From positions 1 to 64,000 of the forward strand of contig BBCA01000009.1 of the NCBI GenBank assembly GCA_001311805.1: DNA of 64,000 bases, read 5' to 3'. Shown piece after piece: positions 28,003 through 40,342 of the stretch. Position numbers and translations under genes: made by a program. Under the pieces are notes generated by a model. The model was not told the origin of the DNA, made no database searches, and saw nothing but the letters and a program-made list of their open reading frames with translations. Source of the stretch: Lentibacillus juripiscarius JCM 12147. Its GTDB lineage: Bacteria; Bacillota; Bacilli; Bacillales_D; Amphibacillaceae. The stretch's first letter is position 1, and every line of letters begins with the position of its first letter.

Positions 28003-29111
28003 TTATGGCTCCTGCCTCACTGGTGGACCTGGCTCATCACCGTGTTCATCATCCTGCTGCTCCATATATAGCCTTCTTGCCGGCAGCGCAATGGAAACTC
28101 CTTCGTTCTCCAGAATTTCCATGATGCTGAGATTAATCTCCTCCCTAACTTTCAGGTATTCACCCCACGCAGTTGTCTTCGTAAAGAAATACAGGAAAAT
28201 ATTCAAGCCATTCTCCCGGTATTCGTTAAATTTCACAAAAATGGTTTCCTGATCAATGCCGGAATGATTTTTCAGCAGCAGATCAATCTGTTCGACGACA
28301 CGCTCAACTTTGTCTCTTGGTGTGTCATACGTTAAGCGCAAGTCAAACGTAATCTGCCTCTTTCCCATTTCACTCCAGTTAATGATGGACTCATTCGCCA
28401 GTGTTGCGTTCGGTACGGTCACAAGAGCATCAGCAAAGGTCCGTACCCTTGTGCTCCGGAACGTAATATCCTCGACAGTCCCCTCCACACTATCTGTTTT
28501 GATCCAGTCGCCGATGGTAAACGGTTTTTCGGTAATGATCACGATTCCGCCAAACAAATTCCCGATGGCGTCCTTGGCCGCAAGTGCAAATGCCAGACCA
28601 CCCAGTCCAAGACCTGCAACAAACCCGCCAACATCATAATCGAACTCCTGGGCAATGATACTGATACTAATTGCCACAATAACAAATCGCAATGCTTTGG
28701 AAAGAAACGGAATCAGCAAATCATCAATATCAATATTAAACCGTTCTTCCACCCTGTAGAAAAACTGTGAAGATGACGATGAAAGATTAAACAGCCCCCA
28801 GCCAATTATAAAAACGACCGACGACCTGATGATGTCAAGAAAAAGTGGATTCGTCTGTTCTAAATAAGGAAAATAACCGGCAGATACGTAAATACCAATA
28901 ATGATAAACAGCCAACGGACCGGCTTTTCAAAGGCAGACAATATGTACGGAAAAATATCACCCGGTGCTTTTTGCCCAGCTTCATTAACAGTGCGAATAT
29001 ATATTTGGTAAAGATCTTCCTGAAGATGAGGAAAAGCAAAAAGATTCCAGCCGCTATCGCAATATCTACCAGTGCATCGTATTGTGTAAGCATGTCCCAG
29101 TTCCACGTCAT
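28003..29111 (-). CDS. Small-conductance mechanosensitive channel, MscS family (frameshifted)
   Basis: About 370 residues. Opens under membrane tension and releases solutes after osmotic downshift. The N-terminus (TWNWDMLTQYDALVDIAIAA with a first membrane segment) is joined to the body through an A5 run near 28969 (GKKAPGDIFPYIL after adding one A). Two more membrane segments precede the pore helix GGFVAGLGLGGLAFALAAKD, then the beta domain FGGIVIITEKPFTIGDWI and VTVPNATLANESIINWS. The C-terminal tail is Pro/Asp-rich. Fits a cell that faces salinity change. Divergent from the MarR gene. Confidence 0.85.
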
Positions 29112-29192
29112 TCGGCTTAAGCACCCCTGTCCTTATATGGTGGTTTCTATTATAATCCTCAAACAGCCCTGATACAATTATACCGGTATTAG

Positions 29193-29247
29193 TTGACACT
29201 CTTTCCATAAACATATTACAATCATTTTAATTCAGACTAATTGAATT
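29193..29247 (+). promoter_or_regulatory. Promoter and probable MarR operator of the mhqR-like operon
   Basis: TTGACA (29193-29198) and TACAAT (29217-29222) with an 18-base spacer. An inverted repeat AATTCA-7-TGAATT at 29229-29247 covers the expected transcription start, the usual place for MarR self-repression. Confidence 0.55.
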
Positions 29248-29279
29248 GCGAATGAATACCCAATGCTGGAGAGAGATAA

Positions 29280-29699
29280 ATGCGTGAAAACCTATCATTA
29301 AAAGCCTTTGTTGTTTTAATGAAATCATCCAAATCTGTCATGGAGCACGTAAAGAACAATATTCATAGCTTTGACATGAAAACATCTGAGTTCACAGTAC
29401 TTGAAGCCCTTCACCATAAGGGGCCGATGACTGTTAAACAGATTTCTGAAGCAGTTCTGATCGGTACGGGATCAATGACGTATGTAATTGATAAGCTGGA
29501 AACAAAGGGCCTTCTCGAGCGGCGCCCTTGCCCGGACGATCGCCGTGTCATCCATATCCATATTACGGATAAAGGGACACAGCTGATGGATGAGATCTTC
29601 CCTAGACATCAGCAGGCGATTGAAAACCTGTTTCATGACATCACCCCGAAAGAAAAAAAGACCATCATTGACGTACTAAAACGAGTTGGCAAACAATGA
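29280..29699 (+). CDS. MarR family regulator, MhqR-like
   Basis: Intact, 139 residues. Winged-helix regulator: LALKxF-type start (SLKAFVVLMKSSKSVMEHV), recognition helix around VKQISEAVLIGTGSMTYVID, and the wing with RRPCPDDRRVIHIHITDKG. From memory the closest Bacillus subtilis protein is MhqR, which represses quinone-detoxifying genes, including the mhqED operon. The next gene is an MhqD-like hydrolase 26 bases downstream, which supports this. Likely represses its own operon through the operator at 29229-29247. Confidence 0.8.
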   Translation: MRENLSLKAFVVLMKSSKSVMEHVKNNIHSFDMKTSEFTVLEALHHKGPMTVKQISEAVLIGTGSMTYVIDKLETKGLLERRPCPDDRRVIHIHITDKGTQLMDEIFPRHQQAIENLFHDITPKEKKTIIDVLKRVGKQ

Positions 29700-29725
29700 A
29701 TGCCTAGTACCAGAAAGGAGCATTT

Positions 29726-30330
29726 ATGATGAAGCATATTTTCAGAGAAGGTTCCAATCAAACAAAGCCGACACTGCTGTTACTGCACGGGACAGGCGGG
29801 ACGGAGCAGGACTTGCTTCCGCTGGCAGAACAGATCGATAATGAGGCCAACGTGCTGAGCGTCCGCGGAAATGTATCGGAAAATGGAATGCCTCGGTTTT
29901 TTAAAAGGCTGGCTGAAGGTGTATTTGACGAAGAAGATTTAATCACCCGGACGAAGGAACTAAACGAATTCCTTGATGACGCTGCTGCAGAATATGGCTT
30001 CGACCGCAATAATATCATGCTGTCGGCTATTCTAACGGTGCCAATATCGCAGGCAGCTTGTTATTCCACTTCCAGGACGCATTAAAGGGAGCCGCTCTGC
30101 ACCACCCGATGGTTCCTAGAAAAGGGCTTGAACTGCCCAATCTATCCGGAAAAAATGTCTTTATTGGTGCGGGAACGAATGACCCTATTTGCCCATCACA
30201 GGAATCAGAAGACCTGAAAACATTACTCGAAAATGCAGGGGCTCAAGTAACACTCCACTGGGAGAATATGGGGCATCAGCTATCCATGGGCGAAGTGAAA
30301 GCAGCTGCGGCTTGGTATCAGGGTCTATGA
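29726..30330 (+). CDS. Carboxylesterase, MhqD-like alpha/beta hydrolase (frameshifted)
   Basis: About 202 residues. LLLLHGTGGTEQDLLPLAE carries the oxyanion HGTGG; after repair near 30035 the nucleophile elbow reads GYSNGANIAGSL with Ser; AGTNDPICP gives the Asp and MGHQLS the His. Matches the phospholipase/carboxylesterase branch to which MhqD belongs. RBS AAAGGAG before ATG 29726. Cotranscribed with the MarR gene, so probably induced by quinones or similar electrophiles (inference). Confidence 0.82.
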
Positions 30331-30385
30331 GAACGTCCTTTTCGGCTAGAATGGGGGCACAAACACTTGAAAGGGATGAGTGCTA

Positions 30386-31161
30386 ATGATTGTCAGAGAA
30401 CGACCGGACGCCTTTGTCATGATTGAACAGGATAACCATGCCCAAGTTTCAGGAAAAATCATGTCCCAATGGAAAGATTCCTTGTTTCCCGGATTGGACC
30501 TCCGCCAGTCTGCGGAACATGCCATATACCGTCATGATGTTGGGTGGGAACCGTTTGATTGCCAGCCGTTTTGGAACGATCAGAAACAGTCCCCCTATAT
30601 GTTTACTGATTTCCCAGCTATGCCGAAAACGGTGCTCTATAAACATGGCATTGACGTGGTGGAGAAGGAAGATGCGTATGCCGCGATGCTTTGCAGTGAG
30701 CATTACAAACAGTTTGTGAAGAAAGAACCCGGTGAGACTGCGCGGAACTTTGTTGAACATGAAGACCAGCGTCAACAGCGGCTTATGGAGTTGTTGGACG
30801 GATTTAACAAGAGGTTATTCCGTCATCATTTTACGCTTTTGCAGCTCGGTGACAGCCTATCCCTATATGCCTGTTTAAATGAACCTGGCGTCAGCAAAAA
30901 AGACGAGCATCCTTTTTTCAAAGACGGTATATCGCTCGCTGATAAACTCGAAGGATTGAATCGCGACAAAATGGAGATTTACTGGAAAGATGACCAGACA
31001 ATTGTGCTTGATCCATTTCCATTTGAAAGGACACTTGAGTTTACATTACAACAAAAGTTGTGGCTAAACAGGCTATTGCTCAGCATGGGCTGCTGGAAAG
31101 TTATGAACGTACGCCATTTGAGAAGATCAGTTTACGTTTAATGCCGATGCAGTCATTGTAG
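30386..31161 (+). CDS. DUF3891 family protein (3' frameshift)
   Basis: About 259 residues. MIVRERPDAFVMIEQDNHAQ at the start, then HAIYRHDVGWEPFD and MLCSEHYKQF, where conserved His and Asp residues suggest a metal-binding helical fold, as remembered for DUF3891. Function unknown. The open frame ends at 31141 in a non-homologous tail; one extra A in the A-run near 31055 gives KVVAKQAIAQHGLLESYERT and a stop at 31161. ATG at 30386 chosen over GTG 30380 by spacing from GGGATGAG. Follows the MhqD-like gene by about 55 bases and may be cotranscribed. Confidence 0.7.
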
Positions 31162-31185
31162 AAACCGTCATCTGTCTAACAAATG

Positions 31186-31916
31186 TTAGTGACGGTAATC
31201 CTGCGGGCGGGAAACCAGAATCCGCATCCGATACGCATTCATCGCCGTTTCTCCCAGCGTATCCATCAAGTTGTGATTCGCATAAGCCCCTGCAATCGCG
31301 CCTAGTCCCGGGACAAACTGCAGCAGTTTAATCAAATCCATATAATCCCTATATTCCTGCTGAAACACTCGCCAATCCATATCGGCAAGTTTTTGCTTTT
31401 CCGTTTCCCAGTTTTCCATCACACGAAAAGTTTCCCTGCGTTTGGCATCACTAGAGAAAGCGAGCTGGAAAATGTGCAGAATGAACAAACGCTCCTCGTA
31501 TTTTCGTGTATCAAATCCATAAATGGCTGCTCCTTCAAACAAAAACTTCATTTTAATCGACAGTAGCATCGGAAAATCCGCCAAACCAAGGAAAAGGCCT
31601 CCCGCACCGGTTCCCGCACCTTCTACAACGGCTGTTTTACGGTAGGATGTGCATTTTTCCCTCAGCAGCGCATCCTTTTCCAGCAGACTTAACCCTGCTG
31701 ACTGCTGCTTGTTTGTTGTCATCTCTGAACCGGCGAGCGTTGCTTTCACCATGTTTTTGATGCTTCCGGTAATAATGGTGTGGGCTTTCTCAGGAATCAT
31801 TCCATTTATTTTTGTCTGCGTCTTCTTGGACAATTGCTTAACGAGACCGGCAGCTTTAACATGTTCCGCCGCCATATTTTCAGTTCTTCGTATACCTTTT
31901 GTTCGTATTCATTCAT
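31186..31916 (-). CDS. EcsC family protein (5' frameshift)
   Basis: About 243 residues. EcsC-type proteins accompany or resemble the third gene of the Bacillus ecs ABC transporter locus; no activity is known. The N-terminus NEYEQKVYEELKIWRRN starts at ATG 31916 after AAGGATGG, and a break near 31850 joins it to the rest. The body has a Gly-rich hydrophobic stretch (VVEGAGTGAGGLFLGLADFP), then LLSIKMKFLFEGAAIYGFD and a C-terminal LLQFVPGLGAIAGAYAN. No ecsA/ecsB neighbours are present. Confidence 0.75.
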
Positions 31917-32312
31917 GCTGATCCATCCTTTTTAATTGCCGAAAGAAGGTAATATCCATAGAGGGCTGAATGATTACATTCCAAGCTGTCGTTACTCAAA
32001 CCTCCACCTCCTGATGGCAATTCCTTACTTTATTATAATATAGAAAACTTGGCTAGTGTTAAAGGAATTCTTAGAAAGCGTTCTTTACTTTCCTAGAATC
32101 CCTTATGCTTTGGAGTGCAAGCCTTTTAGGCGCAGGCGATTGCCTTAGTTGAACTTATGCATACTGTTTAGTTAAGCTGAGGCCTTGTTGCGGGAAACAA
32201 CCGGGTACCCCAGTTTACATATATCATTTTTCCCCGCAGCAGCAGATTATTTTTCCGTTGTTTGGTTACTGTAAGATAGTGACAGTTTACAATAACAATG
32301 GAGGTGGCCAGT
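31917..32312. other. Intergenic region upstream of catalase with repeat-like hairpins
   Basis: About 395 bases. GGAATTCTTAGAAAG and CTTTACTTTCCTAGAATCCC (about 32070-32105) form an imperfect hairpin resembling Bacillaceae repeats. No gene seen. The catalase promoter should be in the last 100 bases; I find no convincing sigma-A or PerR box. Confidence 0.4.
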
Positions 32313-33915
<1,603 letters not shown>

Positions 33916-33924
33916 AACTACTGC

Positions 33925-33972
33925 AAAAAGTAATGAGTCTGTTTTTGATATACGGACTCATTACTTTATTTA
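33925..33972 (+). terminator. Bidirectional rho-independent terminator
   Basis: AAAGTAATGAGTC pairs with GACTCATTACTTT around a 15-nt loop, 11 bases after the catalase stop. T-rich tail follows on the plus strand. Confidence 0.8.
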
Positions 33973-33989
33973 TTCATGGTCATATATAG

Positions 33990-35593
33990 TTATTGTCCCT
34001 GGACATCTCGCTGTTTATATCTGATAAAACCTGTTGCTGTTAATCCAGCTGCCACAACAGTCAATACGACAGCCGGTATCCATTCCATCTCCTCTGCCGG
34101 CATTTCCGGAATATAGCCGTATGGTGACAGTTTCCCAGCCCATTCCGGGAACTGGAACATATCCCCGAAGTACAAGTCAATAAACGAATAGAAAACATAC
34201 AGCCAGACTAGACCATTCCATTTTGGTGCAAACCCAACAAGTAGAGCTGCCAAGCCAATCATGACCAGGACGGCCGGGTAATAAGCCAGTCCCGCACCAT
34301 AGATCTCACCAAACGCAAACGGTTCCTCCATTACACTGCTGGCGGCCAGCCAAAGACCTACAGCAGCAAACGACAGCATGACAAACCCATTGATAACAGC
34401 GATCAGTATATAGCCTGCCAAAAGTTGTGTGCGGGAAACTGCTCTTCCAAGCAGATGATCCAGGCGGTTTTTCTTTTCCTCGCCACTCAACTTAAACAGC
34501 GCCATCAGCGGTGGTATGGTACCAACCAGGGCCATAACTACCATTAATATAGAGATAAACTGCTTCGTAAATGAATGACCATCCTGTGAGCCCAGCAATT
34601 GCCGGATCATCTGATTACCTTCGAAGAATGAATCCAGATCTCCCATAACCGAACCGTATGAAACACCTATTAGCAGCATAGCAGCCGCCCATGCAATGAT
34701 GCCGGCCCGCTGCAGCCGAAACGCGAGCCCAACCGGATGTAACAATGCCGGTGATGCTTCTTTTTTCCTAGGCGTGAAGGGAGAAATCCGGCTCCATAGT
34801 CACGGATAGCATTGGAATAGCCAGCCAGAGTAAATAATAGAGCTGCGCCACCAAGCAAGAGCAGCAGTACCCACCAATGATTCCCCGCATAAACTTCTGC
34901 TTTTGTTACCCAGCCGAGTGGAGACAGCCACGATAATGCTGCATTCCCCACATCTCCGGCCGCCCGGACCATGTAAGCAACAAGCAAGAGGCCGAGAGAG
35001 ATGCCAAAGACCGTGCGGGCGTTTTCCGTAATTTGAGCCATCAAGGCTGTGACACCAGCGAAAAACAGCCCCGCTGCCCCAAGTATGGACCCATACAATA
35101 GTGATCCAGCGATGTCCATACTTGCTATATCCAGCGCAGATAAGCCAATGCCTGTGGCGATAGCCAGTATCCCGTTTATTAAAACAAGCATGACTATGGA
35201 CGCATTCAGATTGGCAAGATTTCCAACAGGAAGGGAACGAATCATTTCCAGCCGCCCATCTTCTTCATCTGTCCGGGTATGCCTATTCATCAGCAGAATA
35301 TTCATGAGTGCGACAACAACCGCTGTCAATAACAGCATTTGGTGCGCCGTCATGGCCCCAGCCGTATAATTGTCCAAATCACCCGGTCCGACCATGGCTG
35401 TCATCGCTGGATTTTCCATCGTTTGCGCCATCACATCACGCTCCTGCTGTGTCGGATACAAATCAGTCAAAGCAACTGGCACTATGATGGTGAAAAAACT
35501 AATGGCACCCACCCACAGCAGTATCCGAAAACGGCCAAGTCTCAGCATAAACATCAGCAACTTGCCCGTATTCACAAAAGACCGCTGTTTCAT
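33990..35593 (-). CDS. ABC-2 type exporter permease (frameshifted)
   Basis: About 534 residues with around 12 membrane segments, matching the large permeases of the polyketide-antibiotic-exporter type. First half: LGRFRILLWVGAISFFTIIV, a loop ENPAMTAMVGPGDLDNYTAG, then several helices. The second half repeats the layout (LAFRLQRAGIIAWAAAMLLI, LGRAVSRTQLLAGYILIAVI). A T6 run near 34763 breaks the frame; one base restores it. Its ATG overlaps the ATPase stop (ATGA). Works with the upstream ATPase to export an unknown compound. Confidence 0.82.
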
Positions 35594-36498
35594 TGCGATT
35601 CACCTCCAGATTTCGCCTGTGTGGTCCCTTCGTAATGACGCATAAACAAATCCTCGAGTGTTGGTGACCCACTTTCCAATTTTGAAACCCCAAATTGACT
35701 GATATACTGAATCACCTCACCCAGTTTTTCGGAGTCAACTTGAAATGCAATGCCCTGTTCATTCATTTCAACATGATGCACTCCTGCAGTTTCATGCAGA
35801 GCTGGTATTGGTTTTTTTGTCTCCACCAGCAGATTGGTCCTTGTTAAATGGCGCAACTCATCCATCGTACCGGATTCAATTATTTGCCCTTTACGGATAA
35901 TGCCCACCCTGTCACAAAGCCGTTCAACTTCCGATAAAATATGGCTTGACAGCAGAACGCTTTTTCCTTCCCTGCGTACTTCCATGACACACTCCTGAAA
36001 CGTCCGCTCCATCAGTGGGTCAAGCCCGGATGTTGGCTCATCCAAAATGTACAGATCCGCATCCGAGGCAAACGCTGCAATTAGAGAAACCTTCTGGCGA
36101 TTGCCTTTGGAGTAGGTTCTGCATTTCTTGGAGGGATCGAAATCAAAGCGTCGGATCAGTTGCTCGCGTTTCTTTTTATTCATTTTTCCACGAAATTTCA
36201 TAAACAGATCAATAACTTCCCCGCCTGTCAAATTAGGCCATAGGTTCACATCGCCGGGAACATACGCTATTCGTTTATGAATGTCCACTGCATCCTCCCA
36301 AACATCCTTTCCAAAAATCGATGCTTGGCCGCTTGTCGCATTCAGCATTCCCAACAGAATTCGAATAGTGGTTGATTTACCTGCACCGTTCGGACCGATA
36401 AATCCGTACACTTCCCCTTCCTGTACCTCGATATTGACGTTATCAAGCGCTTTGAAGCTGCCAAACATTTTACAGAGATCCTTTGTTTTTACCGCCAT
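35590..36498 (-). CDS. ABC transporter ATPase of the exporter
   Basis: Intact, 302 residues. Walker A is FIGPNGAGKSTTI, Walker B is LYILDEPTSGLDP, the H-loop is SSHILSEVERLCD, and the signature motif reads TYSKGNRQKVSLI in place of LSGGQ, a variant common in this exporter group. A C-terminal domain of about 90 residues follows, ending near LEDLFMRHYEG. ATG with AGGAGGGG upstream. Coupled to the permease by a four-base overlap. Possible roles are drug or lipid export; nothing nearby identifies the substrate. Confidence 0.88.
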   Translation of the reverse strand: MAVKTKDLCKMFGSFKALDNVNIEVQEGEVYGFIGPNGAGKSTTIRILLGMLNATSGQASIFGKDVWEDAVDIHKRIAYVPGDVNLWPNLTGGEVIDLFMKFRGKMNKKKREQLIRRFDFDPSKKCRTYSKGNRQKVSLIAAFASDADLYILDEPTSGLDPLMERTFQECVMEVRREGKSVLLSSHILSEVERLCDRVGIIRKGQIIESGTMDELRHLTRTNLLVETKKPIPALHETAGVHHVEMNEQGIAFQVDSEKLGEVIQYISQFGVSKLESGSPTLEDLFMRHYEGTTQAKSGGESQ

Positions 36499-36509
36499 TG
36501 CAACCCCTC

Positions 36510-36590
36510 CTATTTATAGAAACTTTTTCGCAATATATCCAGATATTCATGAAATTCTTCCCAATATGGATCAAAATCGACAGAGGTCAT
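36510..36590 (-). pseudogene. Regulator-like C-terminal fragment (26 residues)
   Basis: A short frame (TSVDFDPYWEEFHEYLDILR and KSFYK) ends 12 bases before the ATPase gene and is open upstream for about 15 more residues (SGVTNRLKGQK). Its helical, acidic-aromatic tail resembles the last helix of TetR-type regulators that commonly precede such exporters. There is no room for the rest of a regulator before UPF0182. So it is either a remnant or a very small independent peptide with GAAAGG upstream. Confidence 0.35.
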
Positions 36591-36678
36591 TTTTTGGCCT
36601 TTCAGACGGTTGGTTACGCCTGAGCAACAAAAAAGTCGGGACAATGCTTATCACGTCGACTTAGATGTTTTGATTATT

Positions 36679-39521
36679 TTATTCCGTTTTGTTGGATGGT
36701 TCATTATCATTGGAATTTTTCGGGTTGGAAGACTCGGACTCTGATCCATTAGATGGTTGATTTTCTTCCAGCTTACCTTCCAGTTCATCCATGATTTCAG
36801 CAGCTTCCTGCCACTTACCATCAGACAAGGCCTTCTTATACGCATCAAACAGATCGGCAAATTCCTCTAATCTTTCTTCAGCGCCGATAAGCGCCTCGGA
36901 AGGACCCTGCCCTTCATCCGTTTCGTCACCTTCTTGTTCATCTTGCCCGCCGTCATCCTCAACGTTAGGATCAACTTTCTTCAGCATTTTTTCAAGTGCC
37001 TTATCAAAATTTGCTTCCATGACGATTTGGTCACCATATGCCAGAACGACCCGTTTCACTTCCGGCAGAGATGTTTCATTATTTGATTCAATGTAAATTG
37101 GTTCAACATACAGAACCGTATCCTCAATCGGTATAGCAAGCAGGTTCCCGCGTATCACTTCTGATCCACCCTGTGACCATAAGTTCAGTTCCTGAGAAAT
37201 TTCACTGTCCTGATTGATTCTATTCTCAATTTGCTGCGGACCGTAAATGTTCCGCTGTTTCGGGAACCGGTACACAAATATATCACCATAATTGTCCCCG
37301 TCGTTGCGCACACCCATCCAGGCAATCATGTTTTGCCTGTTTTTGGTGTGTAAGGCATCATCAGAATGAATTCTTCCTCATCCTGATCAGGCAATTTCAA
37401 CGTTGTATAATACGGTTCCATCGTCGTATCTTCGTTGAAATATTTTTCCGTTGGGAACTGCCAGAAGTCTTCCCGGTTATAAAATACTTCCAAGTCAGAC
37501 ATGTGGTACGTTCCATACATGGACGCCTGAACAGTAAACAGTTTCTCCGGATAGCGGAAATGTGCTTTAATATCTTCCGGCACTTCCTCCGTAAACAAAT
37601 CCGGGAATATGTTCTGGAACGTCCGCAATAACGGATTGTCAGGTTCCGCTGCATAGAAGTTTACTTCACCGGTATAAGCATCCACCGTCACTTTTACAGG
37701 ATTACGGATATAGTTGGTGTCCCCTTGAAATGCTTCTGAGTATGGATAATTCTCTGCTGTCAGATAAGCATCCAGCATCCAGACAACACTGCCATCATCA
37801 CGGACGACTAAATAAGGGTCCTGATCATACGTGAAAAATGGTGCTATCCGATTCACCCTGTCCATAATATTTCTGGTAGCCAGAAGCTGACTGTCTTCTG
37901 TCACCTGATCCGATACGAACATACGGAAGGAACCTTCATCCAATGCAAACAACAGACGGTTTAACCCGGACAGCGAAATCCCCGTGTCCGCATCAAATTG
38001 TGTATCCACATTTTCATCACCGGATGGGTAATCAAATTCTTTAACCGCACTGTTGACAATCACATTCTTATACGGTTCTTCCCCAAAATAGATTTGCGGC
38101 CGGCTGACGTCCATCACACCTTCCGGGGGAAGATTCTTCAGCATGTATTTCGGCTGCCCCTGTGGCGTTACCTGATTAACATGGCTCATGGCCAATCCAT
38201 ACCCGTGCGTATACCGCAAGTTCTGGTTGACCCATGTTTTGGCCTGGCTCGGGAGATCTTTTGTATTCAGTTCCCTTGCCCCTAAAAAGACTTGTTCATA
38301 TTCGCCATCAACCTGATAACGGTCAATATCAACATCGTTGAACTCATAGTAGGTGCGGAATGTCTGCAGCTGATTATACACATCCAAGAGCGGCCTCGAG
38401 TCGTTCATCCGCACATTATCAATCGTCGCACTGTTACGTTCAATCATTTCTGCTGAAAGGGAGTTTTTACCAGGATGCTGCTTTTCCTCGATACTATCGA
38501 GGTCATAGGCAGCCCTGGTATACGTCAAATTGTCCTCCAGATAGGGCTTCTCTTTCGAAAATTCATTTGGCGAGACAATGAAGTTCTGAACGACAATCGA
38601 TGCCCCCTGTCCGACAATCACTAAGCCGACATAAGCAGCGACTGGAATGATAACAGATCGCAATCTGCCCCGGATCAGTGCAACAATCATCCAGATTGCC
38701 ATAATAATCGCAACAGCAGCCAAAATGTAGGCTTTAGGAACGTTAATAACATCGTCCGTATAACTTAATCCAGTAACAGCACTTTCCTGAAACAGGTTCA
38801 CTTTATTTGTTGACAGCGTCCCAAACGGCTGCAAGGCGTGAAACGCTGCAAGCAGCAAACCAACCAGACCAAGTGTAACACCCAGATGCAGCTGGGCAGA
38901 ACGGCTCATCCGATACATATGAAAAACCGAGTATGCACCGATTTGCACTAGCAGGAAAAAGATACCCATTCCAAGCAGAACAAATACAATAAAGTTTAAG
39001 AACGGCAAAACATAAACATAAAAGGATATATCCATGTTAAAATACGGATCCGTCTCACCAAATGACACATGGTGAATAAACTTCAATGTTCGTTCCCATC
39101 CAATTCCCTGAATTATGCTGCTTCCGAACAAACCAATCATGGCCGAAAGAGCAAGCATAATGAGCATGATTGCCTTCCGCCGCAGCAGAATGGGCGGCAG
39201 CTGTCCCGAGTCAAAATGTTTTATGTATGACCGCCGAATCCAGTACAGCGTAAAGAACGTCCCCGCTGCAAACAATACAAATCCTGACACACCCAAAAGC
39301 ACTTTGTTTGTCAGAACTGTTGTAAATACATCGGCAAAGTGAAGGGAATCCATCCAGATATAATCCGTTATAAGTCCAATGCTGATGACACCGGCAATCA
39401 CCACCAGTACAAGTGCAAGTACCAAGTAGCCTAGCCAGTTGAACTTCTTATTCAACTTTATTTTCCGGCCGTTTCCAGAGCCTCCGTTAAAAAATTTCCA
39501 ATAATTTTCTCCCCTTATCAT
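36679..39521 (-). CDS. UPF0182 family membrane protein (COG1615; frameshifted)
   Basis: About 948 residues. The N-terminal third has seven or so membrane segments (LGYLVLALVLVVIAGVISIG, VLLGVSGFVLFAAGTFFTLYW, LNFIVFVLLGMGIFFLLVQ and others). A long extracytoplasmic domain follows, with QNLRYTHGYGLAMSHVNQVT, PQIYFGEEPYKNVIVN, GGLNRL-type SGLNRLLFALDEG and RNPVKVTVDAYTGEVNFY, all UPF0182 landmarks. The tail is very acidic (DDGGQDEQEGDETDEGQG), then Asn/Ser-rich. A homopolymer break near 37331 separates the last 216 residues. ATG at 39521 is preferred, since AAAAGGAAG lies upstream. Function unknown. Confidence 0.85.
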
Positions 39522-39665
39522 CCAAAAAGACTTCCTTTTCCCATAATACAACACTCGTAACAGGAATCAAAATAATACTTAGCCTTTTATACGATTCTAA
39601 GGGGATATGGTTTCAATTAATTTTCAACTAATTTGTCCATAGCAGGTAAAAAACTTCTCAGATGA

Positions 39666-40127
39666 TCATTTGTCACGGTGACTCTCCTTATTATCGGTTA
39701 GAATGTCTGACTCAAACTCCTCAGCAAATTCTGTCTGGAGCTGCCCCGTAACCGGAGATCTTTCACCCTCGTCCCAGCTTTTTTCTTCCATTTGCTCAGT
39801 GATATAGGTATGAATAAACGGCTCACAGCAAGTAATGAAAAAGGCAGCGATTAGTGAAGTTGTCACAATGGGAATGCCGATATCTATAAACATAGACCCC
39901 AATACCCAGAGCGACAGGAATGCCAGAGGAAAATCCGCAACAGACGCAACAACATTGCCGAATCTTCTAAGAACAAACAAATCCCCAATCAAATAAGAAA
40001 CGCCGGTTACCAGCACACTGATCCAAAACAAATTCATCATATTTGCATTGTAAAATATTCCAAACAGTGAAAAGACAGTAATTCCAATTGCAATTGCCTT
40101 AATGCCCAATGTTTTCAAATGAACCAT
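39666..40127 (-). CDS. yndM: YndM family membrane protein (DUF2512)
   Basis: Intact, 153 residues. Four membrane segments (IKAIAIGITVFSLFGIFY, LFWISVLVTGVSYLIGDLFV, FPLAFLSLWVLGSMFIDIG and IVTTSLIAAFFITCCEPF) and a polar acidic tail with Glu/Ser repeats. The pattern matches DUF2512/YndM from memory; no function is established. AAGGATG lies rather far (about 10 bases) before the ATG. Stands alone upstream of UPF0182 on the same strand. Confidence 0.7.
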   Translation of the reverse strand: MVHLKTLGIKAIAIGITVFSLFGIFYNANMMNLFWISVLVTGVSYLIGDLFVLRRFGNVVASVADFPLAFLSLWVLGSMFIDIGIPIVTTSLIAAFFITCCEPFIHTYITEQMEEKSWDEGERSPVTGQLQTEFAEEFESDILTDNKESHRDK

Positions 40128-40280
40128 GTAAAAGACACATCCTTTCCTTTCCGTTCGTTTTTAGTATCTCTGAAGCGAAAAGGATTATACATGAATGCAT
40201 TTGGCGGTATCCTGGAGTCAGCAAATTACTGCCTTCACGTTATACGAATTTATTTTTCACCATAGTACATCTAAACAACA

Positions 40281-40328
40281 AAAACCCGGGTACTCCCTCA
40301 TCTTGAGGCAGCCCCGAAGTTTTTTCCC
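40281..40328 (-). terminator. Probable terminator of ddh
   Basis: Minus strand: TTCGGG and CCCGGG-type arms enclose an inner CCTC/GAGG stem and are followed by TTTTTG. About 15 bases after the ddh stop. Confidence 0.5.
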
Positions 40329-40342
40329 ATAAAGTCATCCAT

